A program made the translations under genes and the position numbers. Below, piece after piece: positions 37,621-45,062 of a DNA stretch of 64,000 bases. Every line of letters starts with the position of its first letter. The first letter of the stretch is position 1. Source of the stretch: Corynebacterium diphtheriae (GTDB lineage: Bacteria > Actinomycetota > Actinomycetes > Mycobacteriales > Mycobacteriaceae); the NCBI RefSeq assembly GCF_001457455.1, contig NZ_LN831026.1:248001-312000 (forward strand). Reading direction: 5' to 3'. The notes below the pieces were generated by a model. That model did no database searches. It saw only the letters and a program-made list of their open reading frames with translations, and was not told the DNA's origin.

Positions 37621-39636
37621 ATGAGCATTAACTCTGACACCACTGTTAGCACCGACTTCACCCAACCAGCATCCATCGTTGATGGTGTGAAGCTCGGCAG
37701 CATCCTCGAGTCTCATGAGCCTAAGGGCGTTCCCACCAAGGACATGTGGGAGTACCAAAAGAACCACATGAACCTCGTGTCGCCTTTGAACCGTCGTAAG
37801 TTCCGCGTCCTCGTGGTCGGCACCGGCCTGTCCGGTGGCGGCGCTGCGGCTGCTCTCGGCGAGCTCGGCTACGACGTCAAGGTGTTCACCTACCACGACG
37901 CACCACGTCGTGCACACTCCGTCGCTGCACAGGGTGGCGTCAACGCTGCTCGCGGCAAGAAGGTGGACAACGACGGTGCATACCGCCACGTCAAAGACAC
38001 CGTTAAGGGCGGCGACTACCGCTGCCGTGAGTCCGACTGCTGGCGCTTGGCATACGAGTCCGTCCGCGTGATCGACCACATGAACGCCATCGGTGCACCA
38101 TTCGCTCGCGAATACGGCGGAACCCTGGCAACCCGTTCCTTCGGTGGCGTGCAGGTTTCCCGCACCTACTACACCCGTGGTCAAACAGGTCAGCAGCTGC
38201 AGCTGGCTGGTGCTGCTGCTCTGCAGCGCCAGATCGGCTTGGGCACCGTGGAGATCTTCACCCACAATGACCTAGCAGACTTGGTTCTCACCGAGAAGGA
38301 CGGCAAGAAGCGCTGTGAAGGTGTGGTTATGCGTAACCTCATCACCGGCGAGCTCACCGCTCACACCGGCCACGCAGTGATCTTGGCAACCGGTGGCTAC
38401 GGCAACGTATTCCACATGTCCACCTTGGCTAAGAACTCCAACGCATCCGCAATGATGCGTGCATACGATCACGGTGCATATCTCGCATCGCCATCGTTCA
38501 TTCAGTTCCACCCAACCGGTCTTCCTGTGAACTCCGAGTGGCAGTCCAAGACCATCTTGATGTCCGAGTCTTTGCGTAACGACGGCCGCATCTGGTCGCC
38601 ACTGGAACCAAAGGACGACCGCGACCCGAACACCATCCCTGAGGAAGAGCGCGACTACTTCCTGGAGCGTCGTTACCCAGCATTCGGTAACTTGGTTCCT
38701 CGCGACGTTGCATCTCGTGCAATCTCTCAGCAGATCAACAAGGGCCTCGGCGTTGGACCTCTGCACAACTCCGCTTACCTGGACTTCCGCGATGCCATCG
38801 GCCGCCTCGGTGAAGATACCATCCGTGAGCGTTACTCCAACCTCTTCCAGATGTACGAAGAGGCCACTGGTGAGAACCCATACAAGGCACCAATGCGTAT
38901 TGCTCCTACCTGCCACTTCACTATGGGTGGCCTGTGGACCGACTTCAATGAGATGACCTCCATTGACGGCCTGTTCGCAGCAGGTGAGTGCTCATGGACC
39001 TACCACGGTGCTAACCGCCTGGGTGCAAACTCCCTCCTGTCTGCTTCTGTTGACGGCTGGTTCACCCTGCCGTTCACCATCCCTAACTACTTGGCAAACC
39101 ACCTCGGTGAGCCACGTTTGGCTGAGGATTCTGCAGAGGCACAGGAAGCTGTTAACCGCGCCAAAGCACGCATTGACAAGCTGATGAACATCAAGGGCAA
39201 TGATCCTCACGGCCCTGAGTTCTTCCACCGCCAGCTGGGCGAGATCCTCTACTTCTCTTGTGGCGTTGCCCGCAACGTTGAGGATCTCAAGACCGGTATT
39301 CAGAAGATCCGCGCTCTGCGCAAGGAATTCTGGGCAAACCTGCGTATCACCGGCGCTGCCGATGAGATGAACCAGGTTCTTGAGTACGCATCCCGCGTTG
39401 CTGACTACATCGACTTGGGCGAGCTCATGTGCGTCGACGCACTTGACCGCGATGAGTCCTGTGGTGCCCACTTCCGTGACGATCACCTCTCCGAAGAGGG
39501 CGAGGCAGAGCGTGACGACGACAACTGGTGCTTCGTTTCCGCATGGGAGCCAGGTGCAGTCGAGGGCGAGTTCATTCGCCACGCTGAACCACTCACATTC
39601 GAAGCGATCCCGCTGATGACAAGGAATTACAAGTAA
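37621..39636 (+). CDS. sdhA: Succinate dehydrogenase flavoprotein subunit
   Basis: 671 residues. Oxidises succinate to fumarate at a covalently bound FAD. FAD start LVVGTGLSGGGAAAALGELG, HSVAAQGGVNAA (FAD-linking His region), substrate region SFIQFHPTGLP, and APTCHFTMGGLW followed by NRLGANSLL. Part of the membrane complex facing the cytosol. ATG with GGAGAAGG upstream. Stop overlaps the sdhB start by one base (TAATG), so the two are coupled. Confidence 0.96.
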   Translation: MSINSDTTVSTDFTQPASIVDGVKLGSILESHEPKGVPTKDMWEYQKNHMNLVSPLNRRKFRVLVVGTGLSGGGAAAALGELGYDVKVFTYHDAPRRAHSVAAQGGVNAARGKKVDNDGAYRHVKDTVKGGDYRCRESDCWRLAYESVRVIDHMNAIGAPFAREYGGTLATRSFGGVQVSRTYYTRGQTGQQLQLAGAAALQRQIGLGTVEIFTHNDLADLVLTEKDGKKRCEGVVMRNLITGELTAHTGHAVILATGGYGNVFHMSTLAKNSNASAMMRAYDHGAYLASPSFIQFHPTGLPVNSEWQSKTILMSESLRNDGRIWSPLEPKDDRDPNTIPEEERDYFLERRYPAFGNLVPRDVASRAISQQINKGLGVGPLHNSAYLDFRDAIGRLGEDTIRERYSNLFQMYEEATGENPYKAPMRIAPTCHFTMGGLWTDFNEMTSIDGLFAAGECSWTYHGANRLGANSLLSASVDGWFTLPFTIPNYLANHLGEPRLAEDSAEAQEAVNRAKARIDKLMNIKGNDPHGPEFFHRQLGEILYFSCGVARNVEDLKTGIQKIRALRKEFWANLRITGAADEMNQVLEYASRVADYIDLGELMCVDALDRDESCGAHFRDDHLSEEGEAERDDDNWCFVSAWEPGAVEGEFIRHAEPLTFEAIPLMTRNYK

Positions 39637-40385
39637 TGAAACTCCATCTTGAAATCTGGCGTCAGGCCGGTCCAAACAGCGAAGGTCACTTCGAGCCCAT
39701 CGACGTCAACGACGCCGTTCCTCAAATGTCGGTCCTCGAGCTTCTCGACCACGTCAACACTGGCCTGATTGAGGAAGGCAAAGAGCCTTTCGTATTCGCC
39801 TCCGACTGCCGCGAAGGCATCTGTGGTACCTGTGGCCTTTTGGTCAACGGTCGCCCACATGGACTGGACAAGAACAAGCCTTCTTGCCAGCAGCGCCTCG
39901 ACCACGTCCCAGACGGATCGACCCTGAAGATCGAGCCACTGCGCTCCGCAGCTTACCCAGTGGTCAAGGACCTCTTGGTAGACCGCTCCGCACTGGACCG
40001 CGTCTTGGAAAAGGGCGGCTTCGTTTCCATCAACGCCGGCACCGCTCCTGATGCAGACACCCTGCACCAGAACCACGAGTCTGCCGAGTTGGCTCTCGAC
40101 CACGCAGCCTGCATCGGCTGTGGTGCTTGTGTGGCTGCTTGCCCTAACGGCGCAGCTCACTTGTTCACCGGTGCAAAGCTGATCCACCTCTCCCTGATGC
40201 CTTTGGGCAAGGAAGAGCGCGGCAAGCGTGCACGCAAGATGGTCGACGAGCTGGAGACAAACTTCGGGCACTGCTCCCTCTACGGTGAGTGCGCGGATGT
40301 TTGCCCTGCAGGTATCCCACTGTCCGCAGTTGCTGCAATCAACAAGGAACGTGCTCGTGCGTTCTTCCGTGGCAAGGACGACTAA
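39636..40385 (+). CDS. sdhB: Succinate dehydrogenase iron-sulfur subunit
   Basis: 249 residues. Carries electrons from FAD to heme/quinone. An N-terminal ferredoxin-like [2Fe-2S] domain (SDCREGICGTCGLLVNGRPH) and C-terminal clusters (HAACIGCGACVAACPNGAAH; HCSLYGECADVCPAGIP). Last of the sdhCAB operon. Confidence 0.96.
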   Translation: MKLHLEIWRQAGPNSEGHFEPIDVNDAVPQMSVLELLDHVNTGLIEEGKEPFVFASDCREGICGTCGLLVNGRPHGLDKNKPSCQQRLDHVPDGSTLKIEPLRSAAYPVVKDLLVDRSALDRVLEKGGFVSINAGTAPDADTLHQNHESAELALDHAACIGCGACVAACPNGAAHLFTGAKLIHLSLMPLGKEERGKRARKMVDELETNFGHCSLYGECADVCPAGIPLSAVAAINKERARAFFRGKDD

Positions 40386-40461
40386 TTACCACTGATTACC
40401 GTAAGGTAATACTCTAGTAAACAGACGTTCTTCTACTCGGGTACATAGAAAGGCAAGCACA

Positions 40462-40812
40462 ATGTCCCATTCCCTAGATGCGACGCAAGAGTCGGGTAAC
40501 TACCCGGTCTTCGAGGGTCGTATGCACTACATCGACGGTTATGATCCATCGAGCCTGTGGGCACCGCACTCCTCCCTCCAGCGTACGAGCACGTGGGTAG
40601 GTATGGGCGCAATTCTTGCCGCATTGGCAGGCTTGGGTACCTTGATCTTCGGTTTGGCATCCAGCACTGTGGGAAGCCAGGAAGCTTGGTCTACCTACGC
40701 TCTGATCGGCGGAGTCATCGCAGCAGTATTACTGATCGGTGGGTTTGGCTTGATCCACATGGGGCGCGCTGCTTACCGTCAGTACCGTGCAGAAACTGGT
40801 CGCGTGAACTAA
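40462..40812 (+). CDS. Conserved two-helix membrane protein
   Basis: 116 residues. A polar N-terminal stretch (MSHSLDATQESGNYPVFEGR) precedes two hydrophobic helices (VGMGAILAALAGLGTLIFGL, ALIGGVIAAVLLIGGFGLIH) and a basic tail. Preceded by AGAAAGG and followed by a terminator. It trails sdhCAB by 76 bp, an order I also recall for C. glutamicum. No known function. Confidence 0.7.
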   Translation: MSHSLDATQESGNYPVFEGRMHYIDGYDPSSLWAPHSSLQRTSTWVGMGAILAALAGLGTLIFGLASSTVGSQEAWSTYALIGGVIAAVLLIGGFGLIHMGRAAYRQYRAETGRVN

Positions 40813-40833
40813 TCACGTCAGGCACCTCCGCGT

Positions 40834-40873
40834 AATCGGTGGAGTCATCACACAAGTGGTGGCTCCGCCGATT
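40834..40873 (+). terminator. Terminator after the two-helix membrane protein
   Basis: AATCGGTGGAGTCATCAC (40834-40851) pairs, allowing G-T, with GTGGTGGCTCCGCCGATT (40856-40873) around ACAA, then TTG. Confidence 0.75.
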
Positions 40874-40896
40874 TTGCATCTGTAGGGTAGAAAAAT

Positions 40897-40992
40897 ATGA
40901 GTAACTGGAACAAAATTGCGTGGGTTCTTATTACCGTGATCGCGGTAATAATTGGTATCCGCTACATCGCCATGGGGCTGGCGCTGATCTAG
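40897..40992 (+). CDS. 31-residue single-helix membrane peptide
   Basis: ATG at 40897 to TAG at 40992: MSNWNKIAWVLITVIAVIIG then IRYIAMGLALI. It is one long hydrophobic helix with a short polar start. GTAGGGTAG lies upstream as a weak ribosome site. It sits between a terminator and the DUF445 gene (18 bp away), which suggests a small membrane partner. Too short to classify. Confidence 0.5.
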   Translation: MSNWNKIAWVLITVIAVIIGIRYIAMGLALI

Positions 40993-41010
40993 CGTGGGAT
41001 AATAGTCGGC

Positions 41011-42279
41011 ATGGGTACACATAGTGCAGAGCTAGACCGCCGACGAACACTGCGAAACCACAAGGCATTTGCCACGGGGTTGTTATTAGTCGCTGCAGTG
41101 ATCTTTTTAAGCTGTCAGTGGTACACGGCGCACACCGATCCCACACCCGTATGGGTGGGGTTTGTGCGTGCTGCTGCGGAGGCCGGCATGGTCGGTGGCC
41201 TTGCCGACTGGTTCGCTGTCACAGCGCTATTCCGGTACCCGTTGGGGCTCAAGATTCCGCACACAGCGTTGGTTCGCAATAAAAAGGATCAGGTAGGCGA
41301 GAGCCTCAGCTCTTTTGTGAGCGAGAACTTCCTTAATCCGACGTTGATTACGCAGAAGGTTCGCCAAGCCCAGGTTCCTACCGTATTGGCCGATTGGTTG
41401 GTGCAGCCAGATAACGCCAAGCGGGTGTCCCAAGAAGCTGGCACCTTTGTTGCCAAAGTGGTGCGTGCTTTGGATCCGCAGGACGCTGAGACGGTGATCA
41501 ATGCGGCCTTGCTGGATAAGTTGGCGCAGCCGGAGTGGGGGCCGCATGTGGGCAAAACGTTGCAGCAGCTTATCGACGAAGGCCTCACCGATCCGATTGT
41601 GGATCAGCTGGCCGGCTGGATGCATAAGAAAGCCACAACGAGTGAGGCGCTGATTATCCGAATTTTGGATGAGCGGGCACCGTCGTGGGCACCGCGTTTT
41701 ATTAACGACATCGTAGGCGAGCGTGTCTACCGTGAGCTCGTGCAGTGGACCGCTGCCGTGGATCGCGATAAAAACCATGAGGCGCGTCATGCGATCCGGC
41801 GTTTCCTTGAGAAATTCGCGGTGGATCTGCAAGAAGATCCGGTGATGATCCAAAAGGTCGAAGAGATCAAACATGACATCATGGGTTCAGCGCCGGTGCG
41901 CAACGCAGCCGCGTCGATTTGGGCATCCACGTCTTCTGCGATTCTTGCTGCGGTGGCGGATCCGGAGTCGATTATTCGCACCAAGATCGCAGAATATGCG
42001 ATGGCTTGGGGCGAACGGATTCATAACGATGAGCAGATCCGCACCGAATTGGATCGCCGTATTACTGGTGCCGCAGAATTTTTGGCGGAGAACTACGCGG
42101 ACCAGATCACGTCGATTATTGGTGAGACAATCGAGCGCTGGGACGCTGACGAGGCCAGCGACAAGATTGAGCTGATGGTGGGCAAGGATCTGCAGTACAT
42201 TCGCCTTAATGGCACGGTGGTAGGTGCATTAGCTGGCCTTGCCATTTACACTGTGTCCTATCTGTTGTTTGGACTATAA
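41011..42279 (+). CDS. DUF445-family membrane protein
   Basis: 422 residues. Hydrophobic helices at the N-terminus (AFATGLLLVAAVIFLSCQWY) and at the C-terminal end (LNGTVVGALAGLAIYTVSYL) flank a long helical soluble part. The DUF445 marker GMVGGLADWFAVTALFRYPLG is clear. Function is not established. ATG at 41011. It is followed closely by the DUF2516 gene, likely one operon. Confidence 0.85.
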   Translation: MGTHSAELDRRRTLRNHKAFATGLLLVAAVIFLSCQWYTAHTDPTPVWVGFVRAAAEAGMVGGLADWFAVTALFRYPLGLKIPHTALVRNKKDQVGESLSSFVSENFLNPTLITQKVRQAQVPTVLADWLVQPDNAKRVSQEAGTFVAKVVRALDPQDAETVINAALLDKLAQPEWGPHVGKTLQQLIDEGLTDPIVDQLAGWMHKKATTSEALIIRILDERAPSWAPRFINDIVGERVYRELVQWTAAVDRDKNHEARHAIRRFLEKFAVDLQEDPVMIQKVEEIKHDIMGSAPVRNAAASIWASTSSAILAAVADPESIIRTKIAEYAMAWGERIHNDEQIRTELDRRITGAAEFLAENYADQITSIIGETIERWDADEASDKIELMVGKDLQYIRLNGTVVGALAGLAIYTVSYLLFGL

Positions 42280-42291
42280 ATAAGGCGCAGG

Positions 42292-42567
42292 ATGATCAGC
42301 TTCGGAATCTTGACAATTGTGTATTGGCTTATTGCCGTCTGTGGGGTAGTAGGAGCAGTACTCGTCGCGGCGACGCGCGCAGATGCTTTTGAAGCCGCAG
42401 ATCGGCAAAACAAGTGGGTTTGGACGGCATTGCTGGGCGGTTCTGCCTTGGCACTATTTTCCGGCTTCCCATTTTTATCGTGGATCGGCATCGTCATCAT
42501 TGGCCTGTACTGGTTTGATGTGCGCCCACAGATTACAAACATCCTCAACGGCAACTACGGCTGGTAG
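42292..42567 (+). CDS. DUF2516-family membrane protein
   Basis: 91 residues, three hydrophobic segments (ILTIVYWLIAVCGVVGAVLV, WVWTALLGGSALALF, FLSWIGIVIIGLYWF) ending YWFDVRPQI, typical of DUF2516. Function unknown. Starts 12 bp after the DUF445 gene and is followed after 6 bp by the DeoC-like gene. Confidence 0.8.
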   Translation: MISFGILTIVYWLIAVCGVVGAVLVAATRADAFEAADRQNKWVWTALLGGSALALFSGFPFLSWIGIVIIGLYWFDVRPQITNILNGNYGW

Positions 42568-42573
42568 AGCGCT

Positions 42574-43062
42574 GTGATTCCTATAGTCAGTGGCCCCGAG
42601 GCGAGCGTGGATAAAGCGCGTGAACTCGCTGTCGGCGGTGAGGGCGTATGCGTTCCGCCAACATTATTAACTGCCCTTGGTCAGGTGCCAGGCCCTGTGG
42701 TGTCGTGGGCGGGCTATCCCACCGGCCAGCACCACAGCCTGATCAAGGCCTCAGAGGCGCGTCTAGCGGTGCAATGCGGTGCCGGCATGGTGCTCGTGGT
42801 TCCTGACCCCGCAGCGGTTGTCGCTGGCACCAGCACGGCGTTGATTACGGAGCTGGTTACTACTCGTGAGGCGGTGCCGCATCCTGCATCGCTGGCGTTG
42901 GTCCTCGATACGGATCTGTTTGCCGCTGATGTTATTGCGCGTACTGCCGAGCACGCGCAAGCAGCTGGTTTTGACGCGGTGGTAGTGAAAAAAGAAACCC
43001 CGCAGTTAGCCTTGCCCACCTATGTGTGGGATGAGGCCAATGCGGGGCTGTTGGTGCGCTAG
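42574..43062 (+). CDS. Short DeoC-like protein
   Basis: 162 residues from a GTG. The stretch PGPVVSWAGYPTGQHHSLIK then ASEARLAVQCGAGMVLVV resembles the beta-strand/phosphate-side segment of deoxyribose-phosphate aldolase (VxGFPxG...K..EA..A...GA). The protein is shorter than DeoC (about 220), and the Schiff-base Lys region is not evident in place; VVVKKETPQLAL near the end may be a degenerate form. Activity is doubtful. Ends convergent with the LmeA-like gene, overlapping by 4 bases. Confidence 0.55.
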   Translation: MIPIVSGPEASVDKARELAVGGEGVCVPPTLLTALGQVPGPVVSWAGYPTGQHHSLIKASEARLAVQCGAGMVLVVPDPAAVVAGTSTALITELVTTREAVPHPASLALVLDTDLFAADVIARTAEHAQAAGFDAVVVKKETPQLALPTYVWDEANAGLLVR

Positions 43063-43802
43063 TTTTCTAGCTCGGCGAGGTTGACGTTGTTGCCGTTGAG
43101 CGTGAGGTTCATACCACCATCAATAACATCAACGTTGCTGATCGTCATGTTGTGGAGGCTATCGCCTGCTTGCTTGCTGAGCTGCTGGGTAAGCGCATCG
43201 GATACCGACTGGGGGAGATCGAATCCGAGGAGGTTAGCGTTGACGGCCTCGAAACCAAGGCTGCCGTTGTCTACTACAGGCTTGAGCTGTAGCGATGCGG
43301 CACCGTTGGTGAACTCGATGGTGACGGTTTTTTCCGCGGGCTGAGTGGTCACGGCAGTCACTTTCACAATCGATTGCAGCAGCGAGCCAAGGTCGAGCTC
43401 ACCCGCGGCGGGTTTAGGGGCCGTGTTCTCTGCGAGGCCATTTTGCATGGCGGCCAGCAGGTATGCGTCGCTAAGCGTGGTTTCTAGCTGGAGTTGCTCG
43501 GCGATAGGGGCGTCGCTGTTGTGAATATCAAGATTTTTCATTGTGATGTGCGAGCGTGGGGATTCGCCCATCTCTGGGGTATCAATGGTCACGCTCGGTA
43601 GGTTCTTCGTGGCGATGCCCACGAGCAGCGGCGAGGCGCCGAAGCTTATCGACGCCTCCGGCGATGTCGACTCCTTGAGTTGTTGAGACATCATCGCCCT
43701 GAGGCCGAATTCTGCTACGGCGAGCAGGATGACGACGATCAGGGCGACGATGAGTGAAACTTTTCCGACGCGAGAACCTTTTGTTGTAGTCACGTCGGCC
43801 AT
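43059..43802 (-). CDS. LmeA/DUF2993-family lipid-binding protein
   Basis: 247 residues. An N-terminal membrane anchor (KVSLIVALIVVILLAVAEFG) and a beta-rich extracytoplasmic domain (SFGASPLLVGIATKNLPSVT, ALTQQLSKQAGDSLHNMTIS) fit DUF2993. In mycobacteria LmeA binds phospholipid and affects lipomannan elongation. Starts five bases after the pflA end. Confidence 0.75.
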   Translation of the reverse strand: MADVTTTKGSRVGKVSLIVALIVVILLAVAEFGLRAMMSQQLKESTSPEASISFGASPLLVGIATKNLPSVTIDTPEMGESPRSHITMKNLDIHNSDAPIAEQLQLETTLSDAYLLAAMQNGLAENTAPKPAAGELDLGSLLQSIVKVTAVTTQPAEKTVTIEFTNGAASLQLKPVVDNGSLGFEAVNANLLGFDLPQSVSDALTQQLSKQAGDSLHNMTISNVDVIDGGMNLTLNGNNVNLAELEN

Positions 43803-43807
43803 TGTAG

Positions 43808-44683
43808 CTAGTAGACGGTCAAACCGCGGGAGCGGAAAGTCTCCTTAGCAAACTCCACGGATTCCGGTGTTGGTGGTTTTGTGTCCTCGAGCTCGTAATT
43901 CAAGCCGAGTTCGTGCCACTTATCGGCACCCATGTTGTGGAAAGGCAGCACCTCAACGCGTTCGACGTTGTCTTTCCACTGGGCGACGATGTCTGCCACG
44001 TTGTTGATGTTTTCTGGTGCATCAGACACACCAGGTACCAGCACGAAGCGGATCCACACAGGTTTGCCAATCGCATTGAGGCGATTGCCAAAGTCAATGG
44101 TGGGTTGTAGCTCGCGGCCGCCGGAAACACGATGGTAGGTTTCCTCATCGCCGGATTTGACGTCGAGAAGCACGAGGTCGATGTTTTCTAGGTCCTCGTC
44201 CGTGAGCCGTGCCCCGAGATACCCTGAGGTGTCGATGGTGGTGTGGATACCGGCATCATGTACCTCTTTGAGTACGCGGCGCGTAAAGGCGATTTGGAAC
44301 AGTGGCTCACCGCCGGAGATGGTCAATCCGCCGCCGGAGGCCTTAAACACGTTGCGATAGCGTTTGATCTTTTTCACGATCGATTCGACGCGCTCTACTG
44401 TGCCTTCTTTCATCCCCATGGTGTCGGGGTTGTGGCAGTAAAGGCATCGTAGTGGGCATCCGGACATGAACATGGTCATGCGGGTACCAGGACCATCAAC
44501 AGCGGTGACAAGCTCCCAGGAGTGCACAAGGCCGACGTCGCCAGTGCGGCGGGCCTCGATGAGCTCTTTGTGGGTGACGTCTTCCAGATCGAGGTCGAGG
44601 CCTCCGATGCCGGCTGCGGTTCCGCGGTGGCGCGGCCCGTCAGAGCGTTCAACCGTCACTGTGGAGTTAATACCATCAGCCAT
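43808..44683 (-). CDS. pflA: Pyruvate formate-lyase activating enzyme
   Basis: 291 residues. A radical-SAM protein that makes the glycyl radical in pyruvate formate-lyase. The [4Fe-4S] motif is in MSGCPLRCLYCHNPDTMGMK (C-x3-C-x2-C). GLTISGGEPLFQ and VLLDVKSGDEETYHRVSG are family signatures. A longer N-terminus precedes the usual start. Third in the leftward order pflB - glycyl-radical subunit - pflA, after a terminator-like hairpin. Confidence 0.93.
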   Translation of the reverse strand: MADGINSTVTVERSDGPRHRGTAAGIGGLDLDLEDVTHKELIEARRTGDVGLVHSWELVTAVDGPGTRMTMFMSGCPLRCLYCHNPDTMGMKEGTVERVESIVKKIKRYRNVFKASGGGLTISGGEPLFQIAFTRRVLKEVHDAGIHTTIDTSGYLGARLTDEDLENIDLVLLDVKSGDEETYHRVSGGRELQPTIDFGNRLNAIGKPVWIRFVLVPGVSDAPENINNVADIVAQWKDNVERVEVLPFHNMGADKWHELGLNYELEDTKPPTPESVEFAKETFRSRGLTVY

Positions 44684-44722
44684 ATCAGAGGGATTCCTTT
44701 CGCTTCATTAGGGCAAAAATAT

Positions 44723-44750
44723 ACCACCTGCCCGTGTACAGGCAGGTGGT
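44723..44750 (-). terminator. Hairpin between the glycyl-radical subunit and pflA
   Basis: ACCACCTGCC (44723-44732) is complemented at 44741-44750, followed on the reverse strand by ATATTTTTGCCC. It could lower pflA expression relative to pflB. Confidence 0.75.
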
Positions 44751-44761
44751 GGCGTTACATC

Positions 44762-45013
44762 TTACGCAGAGTGGTGGAACGTACGGGAAAGAACGTCCAG
44801 CTGCTGCTCACGGGTGAGCTTGACAAAGTTGACGGCGTAGCCGGAAACACGAACGGTGAGGTTCGGGTACTTGTCAGGGTTCTCCATGGCATCCTCGAGG
44901 GTCTTCTGGTCGAGGACGTTGATGTTTGCGTGGTAAAGGCCAGCGTTGGCGTTGTTCTCGTCGCGCTTTGCCTTCATCTCGGTCATGCGCTCTTCAAAGG
45001 TCTTAGAAGACAT
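44762..45013 (-). CDS. grcA: Glycyl-radical subunit of a split pyruvate formate-lyase (GrcA-like)
   Basis: 83 residues. Carries the glycyl-radical loop [16 protein letters not shown] (Gly58), followed by [13 protein letters not shown], the same as the C-terminal end of ordinary PflB. Upstream [20 protein letters not shown] and PDKYP also align with that end. The neighbouring PflB lacks this part, so the two proteins together should form one active enzyme. In E. coli a similar free protein (YfiD/GrcA) repairs damaged PflB; here it seems to be the only source of the radical. GGAGAAC ribosome site; 49 bp from pflB. Confidence 0.9.
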   Translation of the reverse strand: MSSKTFEERMTEMKAKRDENNANAGLYHANINVLDQKTLEDAMENPDKYPNLTVRVSGYAVNFVKLTREQQLDVLSRTFHHSA

Positions 45014-45062
45014 TGTGTTCTCCGAATTCTGTGATGATCAATAGATGGGGAGGAAAAGTGGA

